Shown here piece after piece: positions 36,290-47,775 of a stretch of DNA of 64,000 bases (the first letter of the stretch is position 1; each line of letters starts with the position of its first letter). The notes beneath the pieces were generated by a model. The model did no database searches. It was not told the DNA's origin and saw nothing but the letters and a program-made list of their open reading frames with translations. The position numbers were made by a program, and so were the translations under genes. The stretch is from Ampelocalamus luodianensis (taxonomy: Eukaryota > Streptophyta > Magnoliopsida > Poales > Poaceae), in assembly GCA_036346255.1 (NCBI GenBank), contig CM070619.1:30386342-30450341 (forward strand), in the 5' to 3' direction.

Positions 36290-37375
36290 AAGGAAATTGA
36301 AACAAGTACAAGAGCTTCTCTCCAAAGGGTATGTGCGTGAAAGCTTAAGCCCTTGTGCTTTCCTCTGTTATTTTAGTTCCTAAGAAAGATGGTTCATGGC
36401 GTATGTGCGTAGATTGTCGGCGATTAATAATATCACAATTCGATATCGTCATCCTATACCTCGCTTAGATGATATGCTAGACGAATTGAGTGGTGCTGTT
36501 ATTTTTCTAAGATAGATTTGCGTGATGGTTACCATCAAATTAGGATGCATGAAGGGGATGAGTGGAAAACAGCATTTAAAACAAAATTTGGGTTGTATGA
36601 GTGGTTAGTCATGCCTTTTGGTTTAACTAATGCACCTAGTACATTCATGCGCTTAATGAATCATGTTTTAAGGCATTTGATTGGTAAATTTGTGGTTGTG
36701 TACTTTGATGATATTCTGATTTACAGTCGCACTGAATCTGAACACATAGACCATCTTAGACAAGTTCTACAAGTTTTGCGTGAGGCTAGGTTATTCGGTA
36801 ACTTAGAGAAGTGTACCTTTTGCAAAGATCGTGTCATCTTTTTGGGCTATGTTGTTTCTGCACAGGGAGTTGAAGTAGATGAGTCTAAAATTGAAGCGAT
36901 TAAAAATTGGCCAACTCCTGTGAATGTAAGTCAGATTAGGAGCTTTCATGGTCTCGCTGGTTTTTATCGGCGCTTTGTGAAGGATTTTAGCACCATAGCT
37001 GCCCCTTTGAATGAACTTACTAAAAAGGGTGTTGAATTTGTGTGGGGGGTAGCGCAAGACAATGCTTTTGCTGAACTTAAGAAACGCTTGACTGAAGCAC
37101 CGTTGCTTGTTTTACCTGATTTCACTAAAAATTTTGAAATTGAGTGTGATGCTAGTGGATTGGGTATTGGCGGTGTTTTAATGCAAGAGGGAAGACCGGT
37201 AGCTTATTTTAGTGAGAAACTGAATGGTGCTCAATTGAATTATCCGGTCTATGACAAAGAGCTTTATGCTTTAGTGCGTGCATTAGAAACTTGGCAACAC
37301 TATTTATGGCCTAAAGAGTTTATTATTCATTCTGATCATGAGGCATTAAAGTATTTAAAGGGCCAAGCAAACTGA
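36290..37375 (+). pseudogene. pol: Element E reverse transcriptase and RNase H
   Basis: RT fingers (KQRKLKQVQELLSKGYVRES and WRMCVDCR) lie at 36290-36430 with two frameshifts. From 36518 a long open frame runs to 37375. It includes YHQIRMHEGDEWKTAFKTK, FGLTNAPSTFMR and the catalytic YFDD at 36701-36712. The thumb and connection follow (FLGYVVSAQGVEVDESKIEA, FHGLAGFYRRFVKDFS). RNase H includes ECDASGLGIGGVLMQ, ARPVAYFSEKL-like sequence, DKELYALVRALETWQHYL and HSDHEALKYL. The frame stops at 37373-37375. This is the most intact enzyme region of E and carries the expected catalytic motif for RT. Confidence 0.92.
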
Positions 37376-38744
37376 ACAAGTAGACATGCCAAATGGGTCG
37401 AATTCATTGAGTCGTTTCCTTACATTGTAAAATATAAGAAGGAAAGGAAAATGTGGTGGTGATGCTCTCTCTAGGAAAAGTGTGCTTTTAACTCAATTAG
37501 GAGTGCAAGTTCTGGTTTAGAGAGTTTGCGTGATTTATATGCTCATGACCATGATTTTTCCGTTCCTTATGCACATTGCAAAGAGGAAAAGGCTGGGATA
37601 AATTTCACATCCATGATGGGTTTTGTTTCGCACTAACAAATTATGCGTTCGGACTCCTCGTGCGTTTGCTATTCTGCGAGAATCACATGCGGGTGGGTTG
37701 ATGGGACATTTTGGGCGTGAGAAGACGTTTTCTATCTTTGCGATCACTTTTATTGGCCTAAGATGAGCGAGATGTAGAGAGGTATGTGCAACGATGCATT
37801 ACTTGCCACAAAGCGAAATCAAAATTGAATCCACACGGTTTGTATACCCTCTACCTGTTCCCAATGCACCATGGGAGGATATTAGTATGGATTTTGTTTT
37901 AGGATTACCTAGAACTAAGAGGGGAGTGATTCTGTTTTTGTCGTTGTGGATCGTTTTCAAAGATGGCACACTTTATTCCGTGCCACAAGAGCGACGATCG
38001 TCGCATATTGCTAACTTGTTTTTCGGGGAGATCGTGAGGCTACATGGCGTGCCACGCACTATTGTGTCGATCGTGACCTGAAGTTCATGAGCTACTTTGC
38101 AAGACACTTTGGGGTAAACGGGGGCGAAGTTGTTATTCAAAGACGACTTGTCATCCCCAAACTGATGGTCAAGCGGAGGTGGTGAACCGCACACTTCGAT
38201 GCTACCGGACCATGATCAAGAAGAATCTGCGAGTGGGAGGATTGTTTGCCGCACGTGGAATTAAGCTTATAATCGGGCGTGCACTCCACTCGCAGATTGT
38301 GTCCTTTTGAAGTGGTGTATGGTTTCAAACCGTTTACGCCGCTTGATTTGCTGCCACTTCAAGTCAACACCGTGTTCATATGGAGCATCCAAGCGAGCTG
38401 AGTATGTGAAGAAATTGCATCTCAAAACAATAGAGGAGATAGAGCGCAAGGTCAAGTCATATCTTGAGAAGGCGAATAAGAAAGCGGAAGAAGATGATTT
38501 TTCAACCAGGTGATTTGGTTTGGGTGCACTACCGCAGGATCGTTTTCGAGCGCCGCAAGTCTAAATTGCTGCCACGAGGTGATGGACCTTTCAAGGTGCT
38601 TGCGAAGATCAGCGACAATGCCTACAAGATAGAGCTTTCCGCGATGACTATGGCGTGAGCTCTACTTTCAATGTCGCTGATTTATCACCTTTCTTTGGTG
38701 GTGATGATCCAGCGTCGAGGACGCGCCTTTTCAAGAGGGGAGGA
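37376..38744 (+). pseudogene. pol: Element E integrase reading toward the 3' LTR
   Basis: The zinc-binding region is visible as ESHAGG.MGHFG (about 37680-37715) and RCITCHKAKSKLNPHG (about 37789-37835). The core has APWEDISMDFVLGLPRTKRG (about 37868-37925), HGVPRTIV (about 38043-38066) and TDGQ.EVVN (about 38160-38185). The C-terminal part has FQPGDLVWVHYR, LLPRGDGPFKVLAKISDNAY and FNVADLSPFFGGDD (about 38495-38715). It runs through the purine tract into the LTR (DDEG at about 38742-38752). Frameshifts are frequent. There is no classical chromodomain. Confidence 0.85.
38732..38744 (+). other. Element E polypurine tract
   Basis: AAGAGGGGAGGA directly before the 3' LTR. It would prime plus-strand DNA and also codes for the acidic end of the integrase frame. 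Confidence 0.85.
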
Positions 38745-39780
38745 TGATGAGGGCATCCTAACACTTATACATCTTTCCCTATTGGTGGTCATACACATGC
38801 GAGGTGGGCGCCATACGTGGCGCTACAAATAATTCAAGTACAGAAGTGCATATTGGTCCACTGACGAGAGCAAGAGCTAAACTTCTAAATCAACAGGTGC
38901 TTTTGTTTCTTAATGAATCTTCTATTGTTATTGATGAGAATTGGGTATTACCTCATGCAAATGTTTTGTGCATTCTCAGGTTTGAACATTGTGAAGCCTT
39001 TGGAACCAAGAGGGAGGTCGGAGTCAAAGCAATGGAGGAGAAGCTCACGTGGGTCAACCAAGGGGAGAAAAGCCCAAGAATTCAAGCCCAATTCGGATCT
39101 TCCACAAGTGCAACCGAAATTCATCTCGGAATCAACTCAGAATTCAATTCGGATTCGGTTCGGGACAGCCCAACAGGGCTGTAATAAAAAGGCCATAACT
39201 TTTGCATACAGAGTCCGATTGGGGTGTTCTTGGACTTGTTTGAAAGCTTATTCCAAGGCCTACACAATGGTTTTGGCCCCAGCTTCAGAAGACTTACGGT
39301 CGCGCCGCTATGGCCGAAACAATGTGACGGACTTAAGTTAGGTTTTCCTTTTGTGTGTTTTTAGGTCTTAGCCGAGTTAGAGTTTGATTCGGCATGTGTG
39401 GCGGCCCTAGGCGTGCGTGAGTCGTGGAGGCGCCTTAAATACCCTTGCCCTCCCTTGTATCCATTAGACCAGTTTATGCATAAGATTGAAACATAGCTAT
39501 TGCTTGTTCTTTCGACACGAGTTCATGCGAGGACTTTGAGAGAAATTAGGCGATCCATTTGTTTTGTTCTGCAATCCAAGGTCAAGCCGTCGTTCCATTG
39601 GGAATTGGGGACTTGGCGTTCGTCGTTCGTGGTCTCGCGACGAACAACTACCCGTGTATTGTGGGCGTATTCAAGAGTTGAGGTTCGTGCAATGGCGCGA
39701 GTGTTCAGCTAGCGACATCGTCTACTTCGCATCAACTATCCACGGTTTCTCACTGAGAAGATCGGGCCTCCCCCGTATCA
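38745..39780 (+). repeat. Element E 3' LTR
   Basis: 1036 bp, TGATGAGGGCATCC to CCCCCGTATCA, followed by the TSD CGAGT. The polyprotein frame extends into it. Differences from the 5' LTR are mainly 1-3-base indels. Confidence 0.9.
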
Positions 39781-39785
39781 CGAGT

Positions 39786-40242
39786 CCCCATAGCTTCTTG
39801 CAGACTGTGCCAAAACCGAGAGGTGAAAAGAGAACCACGATCTGACACAATCGTTCGTAGCACACCATGCCAGCCCACGATACGAGAAATGTAGAGATCC
39901 ACCAATCGACTAACACTAAGGGTGGTGCGCACTGGCAAGAAATGTGCCACCTTTGTCAACCGATCGATGACAACCCAAATGGCATCTTTCCCTGAAGAAG
40001 TACGGGGTAGATCGGTGATGAAATCCATACCAATGGAGTCCCACTTCCACTCCGGTACTGGTAAAGGCTGTAGCAGGCCTGCTGGACGTTGATGCTCGGC
40101 CCTGACACGACAGCACACATCACACTCGGCGACAAATTTAGCAATCTCGCGCTTCAATCGGGTCCACCAGAATCTCTGACGAAGGTCCTGATACATCTCG
40201 GTAGCCCCGGGGTGAATGGACAAGGGGGAGTCATGGGCTTCG
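39786..40242 (-). pseudogene. pol: Element G integrase N-terminal half
   Basis: Reading leftward from about 40240: SIHPGATEMYQDLRQRFWW, KREIAKFVAECDVCCRVRAE (the Cys pair of the HHCC finger), VPEWKWDSIGMDFITDLPRT (first catalytic Asp) and WVVIDRLTKVAHFLPV. These are followed by IVGWHGVLRTIVSDRGSLFT (second Asp). The gene is continuous with 31547-30752 once element E is removed. It ends at the zinc finger where G is cut off, and C LTR sequence begins at about 40243. Confidence 0.88.
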
Positions 40243-43200
40243 CGGTAAAAGATTCTAACTTGCCATTTGTAAAACCTTTCAAAAACATTTTATGGCAGTA
40301 AGTAATGATCATCAACGGTATAATCTCCAAATATAATCAACACACGAACATCTCATTCGTGGCACAATTCATTCCTCAACAAAAATTAATGCGCGAACTA
40401 TGCGTTCATGAAAACATTCTAGATTTGAACAAACTAACATAATGACATAATATTTTCAACCATAACCCAACCTTATTTTTCCAAAAGCTAACTGTGCCTG
40501 CTTTCCCACAAGTGTTGTCCATAACCTAGGACGAGGCTATTCGAATAGATTTAGTTACTCTGTAGAGTTGTACAGCTTTACCCACACAATATGCATTCCT
40601 CTTAATGTCGGCCAATGCACTCTTCCATAGGAGTGTGACTGAGGTAGCATAACGAGGCCGTTACAATGTCATGTCCTAACTATCAAACCACCCGAGGCTC
40701 AGAATCCCATGGCAGGCTATCGTACACGCTAGAACCACGGTGAATCCTCATTACATAAGTAAGTCCCTATCAAACAAGAGACCCTTAAGAGCAAGTAAGG
40801 CGACCCTTAACATCTCCTCGCCAGATTGACAAGAGAACAATTAAAAATAACAATAGCAATTGTCAACCTGGTTGTGTTTTGATAACTAACACACAACAAA
40901 TTATTAAGCCAAGCCTTCGCCATTATTCCGGCGTGTGGTTGCACGTAAGACTTGGTTCATCACATCATACACCGGTCCTTAAGCACTCAGACGGGGCTAC
41001 ACAATACCATAACAACAACAACAATAACAATATTTCATGATCACCCTACACCCGTCCAAGTTAAGAACATAAAACCCATGCCCAACAAGTCCACAAACCC
41101 CAGATGCGAAGATCTGGATACATCCCTCAAATCTATCATAATCCAATCCATAAAATCCTCAAATTTCAATAAGATTCAATTCAATCCACCGGCCGATGGA
41201 CTAGCTCCATCAACCGCTCTCGGCTAAGACTACTAGCATGGCTAAGCATCGTTCTACAAACTAGTAAACAATCCCATATAACATATAACCTTGGTCATTC
41301 AAGGAAAAAGGGGAATCAACATTCAAAGGAGGGCTAATGCAGCAATTAGGAGATTAACTACTTCTACCCATAAACATACATTTCAAAATAGCATGCAATT
41401 GCGATAATAAAACTCACACAAAACTTTTAAAAACCACTGGGAGCAATATCATCAAGAGGAGGGTGCTCGCACCTTTGCTGTACCACTTATTCAATCTCAG
41501 GTTACACTCATGAATACGTCCGGATCGCCGAAAATCTATCGAAAGAACGATATTGCAATAAACACCAAATAAGCCAAAAATTCAACATACTAAAAAATGC
41601 ATGAAATTTATATAGTAGTGAGATTATGATTTTAAATGAATTTAGGTGAAAAATTCATTCCATTTGGATTTAGTTTGTGAGAGTTGTCCCAATTTGAAAA
41701 TCAGCAAATGAATAAAAGCTGAAAACCCTAGCTTGGTTACTGTTCATCCAAAATTAATTGTTTCGTCAAAATTTGCATAACAGTGGTGGGGATATGGATT
41801 ACATGGTTGGAAAGATAATAAAAATTTATGCTCAATAAAAATTGAATTACCCCATTTGGAGTTCAAATGAATTTTCTATTAATTTTTGAAATTAATTCAA
41901 TTTCTAGTATAAAAATAATTCTTTTCTGATTTTTTCTAATGCATTTAATACTTTTTACACACAAATTAACCTAGCCTCTACCATGACAAGTGGGACTACA
42001 TATTTTCTTTTCTTTTCCAATAAATTCCTAAAGGAAAACATCTACCAACAAATCTAATCTTCTCACTATTATTTACTTAACCGATTCTCCGGTGTTGAAT
42101 ACAATCACATGCACAATACTCTCCGGTCATATTATCATATCTTGATGAAGATCACATACTAACCTCCACTAAGGCATAATCAAGGTAGTCAATCCAACAA
42201 ATAATTCCCGAACTCATAAACTTCCATCTACACAATCCATCTGGTGGTTGTACGAAATCCACCAAGTGATAAGCATATGACCATGACTAAATCTATCGAT
42301 AACTCTTTACTAGACTATTTAAGCTAATACTAACTATCAAACCCTACTAGTCTCACATCGGAAAATCACATTCGCATACACCAAAATTTCCACCGATCGA
42401 GGTTTAATTGACTAACCGACACTTAATGAGCTTTACAATAATTGCACATCCGATATTTAATAGCTCACTAATCGATCAACTCATATCTACATCACCGAAA
42501 TAGCCATGTACAACATCTACCAATCCAATCACATACATGCCTCTATGATCAACTAATCAATCATTTATCTACTAATCCAATTGAGGGCATGGTTCCATTG
42601 ACTCAACACATAAGGCTTATCTACTAATTACATAGCAATCCAATCATTTATCCGCACTTAAATAATCTATTGCAACCTTCTCCCAATTCTTGCATATATA
42701 TAACTCACATAACTATCACTTAAGACATTCCATCAATTTACTCAATCAATCCAATAATGTATATACAATCCGACATCCACCGAGCAACAATACACATGTC
42801 CCGCCACAAAAAAACTAATTATTTGCATTCACAAAATTTCGTCACATAATCACGCCTTCGAAATCGATAGGACCTAACCGAAGAATTATACCGGTCTTAA
42901 GCTACCAAATCATTTTTACAATTAAACATGCATAAATAGATGTCATGCTCAAGACTAATATGCAACATGCCCAAGTAAATAACGTAAATGCAATTTTACA
43001 CTAAAGATTTTTACCACGGCACTAGGCGTGCGAATCGTCACCGGGCGTCGCCTTCTCGGCTCCGCGTCCGCCGTAGTCATCGCCAATCCCGTGTCCACAT
43101 CCGGCTCCTCGTCCATGTCTGTCATCCTAGTGCCGCCGCATGCGCCACGCCGTGGCGTCGACACCGCCTCGCCTCGCCTCGCTCGCCCTCGACGCCGTCA

Positions 43201-44520
43201 TGTACTGGGCCGCCGCGCCGTGCTCTAGTGTGCCTCACCGAGCCACCACGCCATGCCATGCTGCCGCATGCATGGCCGCCGGCCTCGATGCCCGCCTCGG
43301 GCCGTCCGTGCCTCGGCCGCGCGCCGCGCGTGCCGTCCGCCGCCGCCGCCGGTCCCGGTCGGTCGCGTCCTCAGCGCCCTGGTCTTCACACCGGGCTGCT
43401 GCTACTGCGCCTCGACGCCGTGGCACCACTGCCTCTACTGCGCCGCCTAGCCTCCTCGCCTCGGCCACGTCGGGCTCGGCCACCTCGGCCCCGCCGCATG
43501 CATCAGCTCCTGCCTCTGCATCTACTCTCGGCTGCATGCAAGCTGCTGCATGCTTGCATGTGGCCGAGCTGCTGCATGCTTGCCTTGCCCGGGGCGCCGT
43601 GCCGCCAAGCTCCACCAGTCGGCCGGCCGCCACTACAGCATGCATGCACTAGCCGCTGCATTACTACTGCACACACGCATGCAGCGCCTCCACCACCATT
43701 GCTCCTCCCCCTCTCTTCAAATCACTCAAAAGACTATGCATGTAAAATCTAATTGGATGAATGAGGTGGTGGTTGCAATGGGGTGACATGCATAGGGGGA
43801 TTTTTGTTTCTTGATTGGGATTGAGAGGAGAGAAGTGGAGAGGAGCTTGTGAAGGGAAGAAATGGCTGCTCTATGCTTCTCTGTTGGGGAAGAAGTGACG
43901 AGGGGAGGAAAAAGAAATGGGGATGGCAGTGAGTGGAAATGAGGGCATTAAAGAATTGAAGATGGCAGTGTGTGTGTGGTTGTGCTCTGTTGGAGGAAAA
44001 GAAGTGAGAAAGCTGTTCGGCTGGCAAGAAAAGGAAATGGGGAGTGGAGAGTATGGAGTTAGGATTTATTTTGACTAACACAAAATAGATTGACCGGGTG
44101 TTTTAAAATAGAAACTAAAGTCTAAAAATTCTGCAAATTTTTGTGTGGCTTCTCTGTTGAGTGTAGTTTCCATTTTTCATGCCCCCAGATACATATCACT
44201 TTTCATTTGAGAGCAGTAATTAAATTTATATCCAGCATTTGGGATGTGTTTGGGATTTTTACAGGGTTAGCAGTGCTCCTTAAAATTTACTAAAATTCAT
44301 ATTTTTCTATGATAAATATTATAAGATTTAAATAAATTATTTCCAGATGATGATCATAAGTTTTTGTTCCTGTTTTCTTTTGGAGCTTAAATTTGATATG
44401 TATGTTTTAAATTTTGATTAAGATTTTCCAAGTGCAATAAATGATGCAAATGATTCCAAAATGTCATGCATGCTAATAAGATGCATACTAATTCTCATTA
44501 ATTAAATTGGGGATGTTACA
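40243..44520 (-). repeat. Element C LTR2, main part
   Basis: It matches LTR1 from about 5329 through 8799 and 13057-13876 without interruption, so it shows the empty site of D near 43694-43705. It ends GGGGATGTTACA at 44520, followed by the TSD TGCAG. The GC-rich island is at about 43020-43700. No genes. Confidence 0.9.
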
Positions 44521-44525
44521 TGCAG

Positions 44526-44863
44526 GGAGGCCCTTCCTCGATGGGAGGATAGACCAGCACGTCAGGACCTTCTCAGCGAGGTGACTCTGTTCAGCAGTTC
44601 TGCCAAGCTCTACTTCAGCAGCTCTCTCACAGCTCAACAGGTTCTGCCAGTCTAGCTCAGACATCTCCTCCAGGTACTTCTTGGGTTCTGATTCTAGTGC
44701 CTCTTTTCACATGACACCAGACTCCACATCTCTCACTTTAGTAGGACCTCCTGTTTTTCCTATCTCAGTTCAGATAGCCGACGGTACTCCTCTGTCTGTC
44801 AGCAGTCAGGGCACTCTTTTGTCCATTGACTTTTCTGTTCCAGCTATTTCTCATGTTCCCTAG
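44526..44863 (+). pseudogene. pol: Copia protease region
   Basis: The gag-protease frame resumes after element C. The active-site motif reads SWVLDSSASFHMT-like at about 44675-44710. The canonical form is DSGASFHMT, so the glycine after Asp-Ser is replaced by Ser. VQIADGTPLSV follows (about 44772-44800) and matches copia proteases. The frame stops at 44861-44863. The altered active site and the stop indicate loss of function. Confidence 0.82.
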
Positions 44864-45760
44864 CTTACCATACAGCTTCTCCTAGTGGGTCAGCTCACTG
44901 ATCTCGGATGTAGGGCTGGTTTTGACCCTCATACCTATTTTATCCAGGACTGATAGACAGGGACGGTACTTGGACTGGCCAGCGCCGTAGGGATCATCAG
45001 GGTCTCTACATCCTTGACTGCCACCACCTTCCGTCCACTTCAGTTGCTCCTATCACCTCTCCATCCACCGCCACTGCTGCCACTACCTCTGGGTTTTTGC
45101 GCAGTGGCATCATCGTCTAGGTCACTTGTGTGGGTCTCGTGTTTCTTCATTAGTCCGTTAGGGTGTTCTTGGACGTGTTACTGTTGACACGGCCATGTTT
45201 TGTCAGGGTTGTAAATTGGGCAAGCAGCTACAACTTTCTTATCATTCTAGTGAGTCCTTGTCTTCTCGTCCTTTTGATTTAGTTCATTCAGATGTATAGG
45301 GACCTGCGCCTATTATCTCTAAAGGCGGGTATAAATCTTATGTGATCTTCATTGATGATTATTCCTGTTTTACATAGATTTTCCCTATGTCTAATCGTGG
45401 TCAGTTTCTTGCGATCTATCGTAGCTTTGCAACGATGGTTTATACTCAGTTTGATTCTTCCATCCGTACTTTTCACTATGATTCTGCTGGTAAGTACTGT
45501 TCTGGCGCTTTTAGATAGTTTCTTCTGCACTCTTCTCCTTACCTCTCACGTTCCACTACAGTTCTGGGCTGAGGCTATTTCTATGGCTGCATATCTCATC
45601 AATATGCAGCCTTCCACTGCTCTTAAGGGTGTTAGTCCTATAGAGCGTCTCTACTCTCGAGGCCCCCAGTACACTCACCTTCTTGTTTTTGGCTGTACTT
45701 GTTTTGTTCTGCTACAACCTCATGAACGCACTAAACTATTGGCCTAGTCAGTTGAGTGCG
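44864..45760 (+). pseudogene. pol: Copia GAG-pre-integrase and integrase
   Basis: The pre-integrase zinc region is degenerate (HRRLGHL-like, about 45105-45135, and CQGCKLGKQ, about 45202-45230). The catalytic core shows FDLVHSDV then a stop where Trp is expected (about 45270-45300), and GPAPIISKGGYKSYVIFIDD. HYDSAGKY-like sequence is at about 45474-45497. The core end reads QFWAEAISMAAYLINMQPS and HLLVFGCTCFVLL (about 45560-45715). At least four in-frame stops and two frame changes are visible. Many stops are TAG where Gln or Trp would be expected. Confidence 0.83.
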
Positions 45761-47105
45761 TGTTTCTTGGTTATAGTTTTTAGCATAAGGTTTATTGTTG
45801 CTGGGATCCTTCTGATTGATGGATGAGGATTTCACGAGGCGTTGTCTTTGACAAATCTTGACCTTTCTTCTATCGAGATTTGGCTCCTCCTGTTTCCACC
45901 GTTGAGTCGATTTCATGGTTGTCTCTTTCTAACTCTTCACCTATTTCTCCACTATCATAGTCTTCCTCTAGTCTGTTTCCAATGGTTTCTTCTATACCTT
46001 CGCTTCTGGTGCTACCTCCTACAGCACCGCCTCTTGTTCCTACAGCACCACCGTCTCGTTTCTCTATTATTCACTTCTCTAGGCGTCCTTGTCCTTCCCC
46101 AGTCTCCTCTCCTGCTATCTTGCCGATACCCACATCTGATCCTCCTAATGATGCTCCTCGTTACGTCCTTCGTGACCGGATATCCCTTCGACCTCCTGAT
46201 CATCCTAGATTTGCTCCGATAGCTCATCCTCTCTCTATCAACGAGCCTAGTTCTTATCGTGAGGCTGCTCCTCATTCTAAGTGGCAGCTCGCTATGGAAG
46301 AGGAGCTTGATGCTCTTCGATGTACAGAGACTTGGGATATTGTACCGACGCCTATGCATGCAAGTTCGATCATGTGCAAGTGGCTGTACAAAATCAAGAC
46401 CTGGTCGGATGGTACTATCGTGCGCTACAAGGCTCGTCTTGTGGCTTGCGGTTTTCAGCAGGAGTGCGATCGTGACTACAATGAGACTTTAGCCCTTGTT
46501 GCCCATATGACCACTGTTCGTACTCTTGTTGCGGTTGCTTCTGTTCGTTGGTGGTCTATCTCTCAGTTGGATCTTAAGAATGTCTTTCTTAATGGTGTTT
46601 TGCATGAGGAGGTCTATACGTAGCCACTACCTGGGTATTTTGTTCCCGATGGGCACGTCTGTCGTCTTCGTCGTGCTCTTTATGGCCTCAAACAGGCTCC
46701 TCGTGCCAGGTTTGCGCGTTTTACCTCAGTGATTACTGCTGTCGGTTTCACTATCAGTTCCCATGATCCTGCTCTTTTTGTCTAGGTCTCCTCTCGGGGT
46801 AGGACACTACTTCTTCTGTTTGTTGATGATATGCTCATCACTAGTGATGATTCCTCATTCATCACGTATGTGAAGAAGCATCTCAGTAAGCAGTTTTTGA
46901 TGACTGATCTTGGTTCTCTTACGTACTTCCTTGGGATTGAGGTCTCTTCTATACCTGAGAGCTACTACCTCTCTCAGCAGAGGTATGTCCAGGATCTTCT
47001 TGATCAGTCTGGTATGACTGACACTCGCACTGCTGAGACTCCTATGGAGCTATCCCTACAGCTTCGTGCCACTGATGGTGATCTTCTTGAGGATCCTACT
47101 TGATA
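45761..47105 (+). pseudogene. pol: Copia reverse transcriptase
   Basis: A Pro/Ser-rich linker (45860-46140) precedes RT. RT begins near EPSSYREAAPHSKWQLAMEE (about 46240). It includes CKWLYKIKTWSDGTIVRYKA, RLVACGFQQE, QLDLKNVFLNGVLHEEVY (Lys for the usual Ala of LDVKNAFL) and RALYGLKQAPRARF. The catalytic FVDDMLI lies at about 46818-46838, and LGSLTYFLGIEVSS and PMELSLQL follow. A TAG at 46621 and another near 46783 interrupt it, and the frame ends at 47101. Confidence 0.88.
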
Positions 47106-47763
47106 TCGTCATCTTGTTGGGAGTTTGGTGTATCTTGTGAGCACTTGTCCTGATATTGCTTATGTGTTCATATCTTGAGTCTGTTCATGGCTCGTCCTAC
47201 CCATCTTCACTACAGTTACCTTTTTCATGTTCTTCACTACTTGCGTGGGACTATCTCTCGTCGTTTGTTTTTCCCTAGCTCTACCTCACTACAACTTCAG
47301 GCGTATTTGATGTGACCTGGGCTAGTGATTCTTCTAATCGTCGTTCTCTTTCTACTTATTGTGTTTTTCTTGGCTCCTCCCTAATTGCCTGGAAGACTAA
47401 GAAGCAGACTGCAGTTTCCCGTTCGAGTGCAGAGGCTAACTTGAGAGCTATGGTAGCAGTGACAGCAGAGGTTACTTGGTTGAGGTGGCTACTTACAAAT
47501 TTTGGAGTGCCTGTGATGGGACCTACGACTCTTTCGTCTGACAGTACATGTGCTATCGGTATTGCCTGGGACCCAGTGAAGCATGAGCTCACCAAGCACA
47601 TTGGTGTGGATGCTTCATACACTCGCTCACAGGTGCAGGAGGGAGTACTTGCTTTACAGTTTGTGCTATCAGAGTTACAGGTTGCTCACTTCTTCACAAA
47701 GCCACAGACTAGGGCACAACATTTGTATTTTCTCTTAAAACTCAGTGTGTGTGATCCACCATG
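47106..47763 (+). pseudogene. pol: Copia RNase H
   Basis: The RT/RNase H linker (RHLVGSLVYL...CPDIAY) lies at 47105-47170 and then frames shift. From about 47312 the frame reads TWASDSSNRRSLSTYCVFLG, SLIAWKTKKQTAVSRSSAEA, DSTCAIGIAWDPV and HELTKHIGVDASY to the stop at 47762-47764. This is the ordered copia RNase H block (DW.G....RRS..GY, WKS.KQ..V..SS.EAEYRA). The first acidic residue region is damaged. It lies just before the purine tract. Confidence 0.88.
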
Positions 47764-47775
47764 AGATTGAGGGGG
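47761..47775 (+). other. Copia polypurine tract
   Basis: ATGAGATTGAGGGGG directly before the 3' LTR, as expected for plus-strand priming. Confidence 0.88.

Larger units (their letters stand above)
31553..39780 (+). mobile_element. Element E: CRM-like gypsy gag-pol element
   Basis: The TSD CGAGT is present at 31548-31552 and 39781-39785. LTRs of about 1033-1036 bp lie at 31553-32585 and 38745-39780. The PBS is 2 bp after the 5' LTR and a purine tract precedes the 3' LTR. Gag, protease, RT, RNase H and integrase are readable on the plus strand in gypsy order, with many short frameshifts. The LTRs are nearly identical apart from short indels, so this is among the youngest insertions. The CRM assignment rests on the integrase C-terminus, which lacks a classical chromodomain and reads into the 3' LTR, and on the TGATGAGG LTR start. 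A domain tree would settle it. Confidence 0.9.
17125..40242 (-). mobile_element. Element G: truncated giant-LTR gypsy element
   Basis: It begins with an LTR edge TGTGAGACCCCGG at 17125. The LTR runs to GGGATGTTACA at 30710 (about 4.93 kb once B is removed). A polypurine tract on the minus strand and an integrase gene follow (30752-31547 and 39786-40223, split by E). It stops abruptly at about 40242 in the integrase zinc-finger region. The rest of pol, gag, PBS and the second LTR are gone, and C LTR sequence follows directly. No TSD can be found because one end is missing. The remaining own sequence is about 6.2 kb. Confidence 0.85.
4794..44520 (-). mobile_element. Element C: giant-LTR gypsy (Tekay/Del-like) non-autonomous element
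   Basis: The TSD TGCAG is present at 4789-4793 and 44521-44525. The LTRs lie at 4794-13876 (interrupted by D) and 17008-44520 (interrupted by G). In element sense they run from TGTAACATYCCC to GGCCTCACA. The element lies on the minus strand: the PBS is at 16992-17003 next to the right LTR and the polypurine tract next to the left LTR. Its own sequence is about 12.4 kb: LTR about 4.83 kb, internal region about 3.13 kb, second LTR about 4.4 kb. The internal region has only an integrase remnant with the catalytic core deleted, so mobility needed an autonomous partner. Confidence 0.9.
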
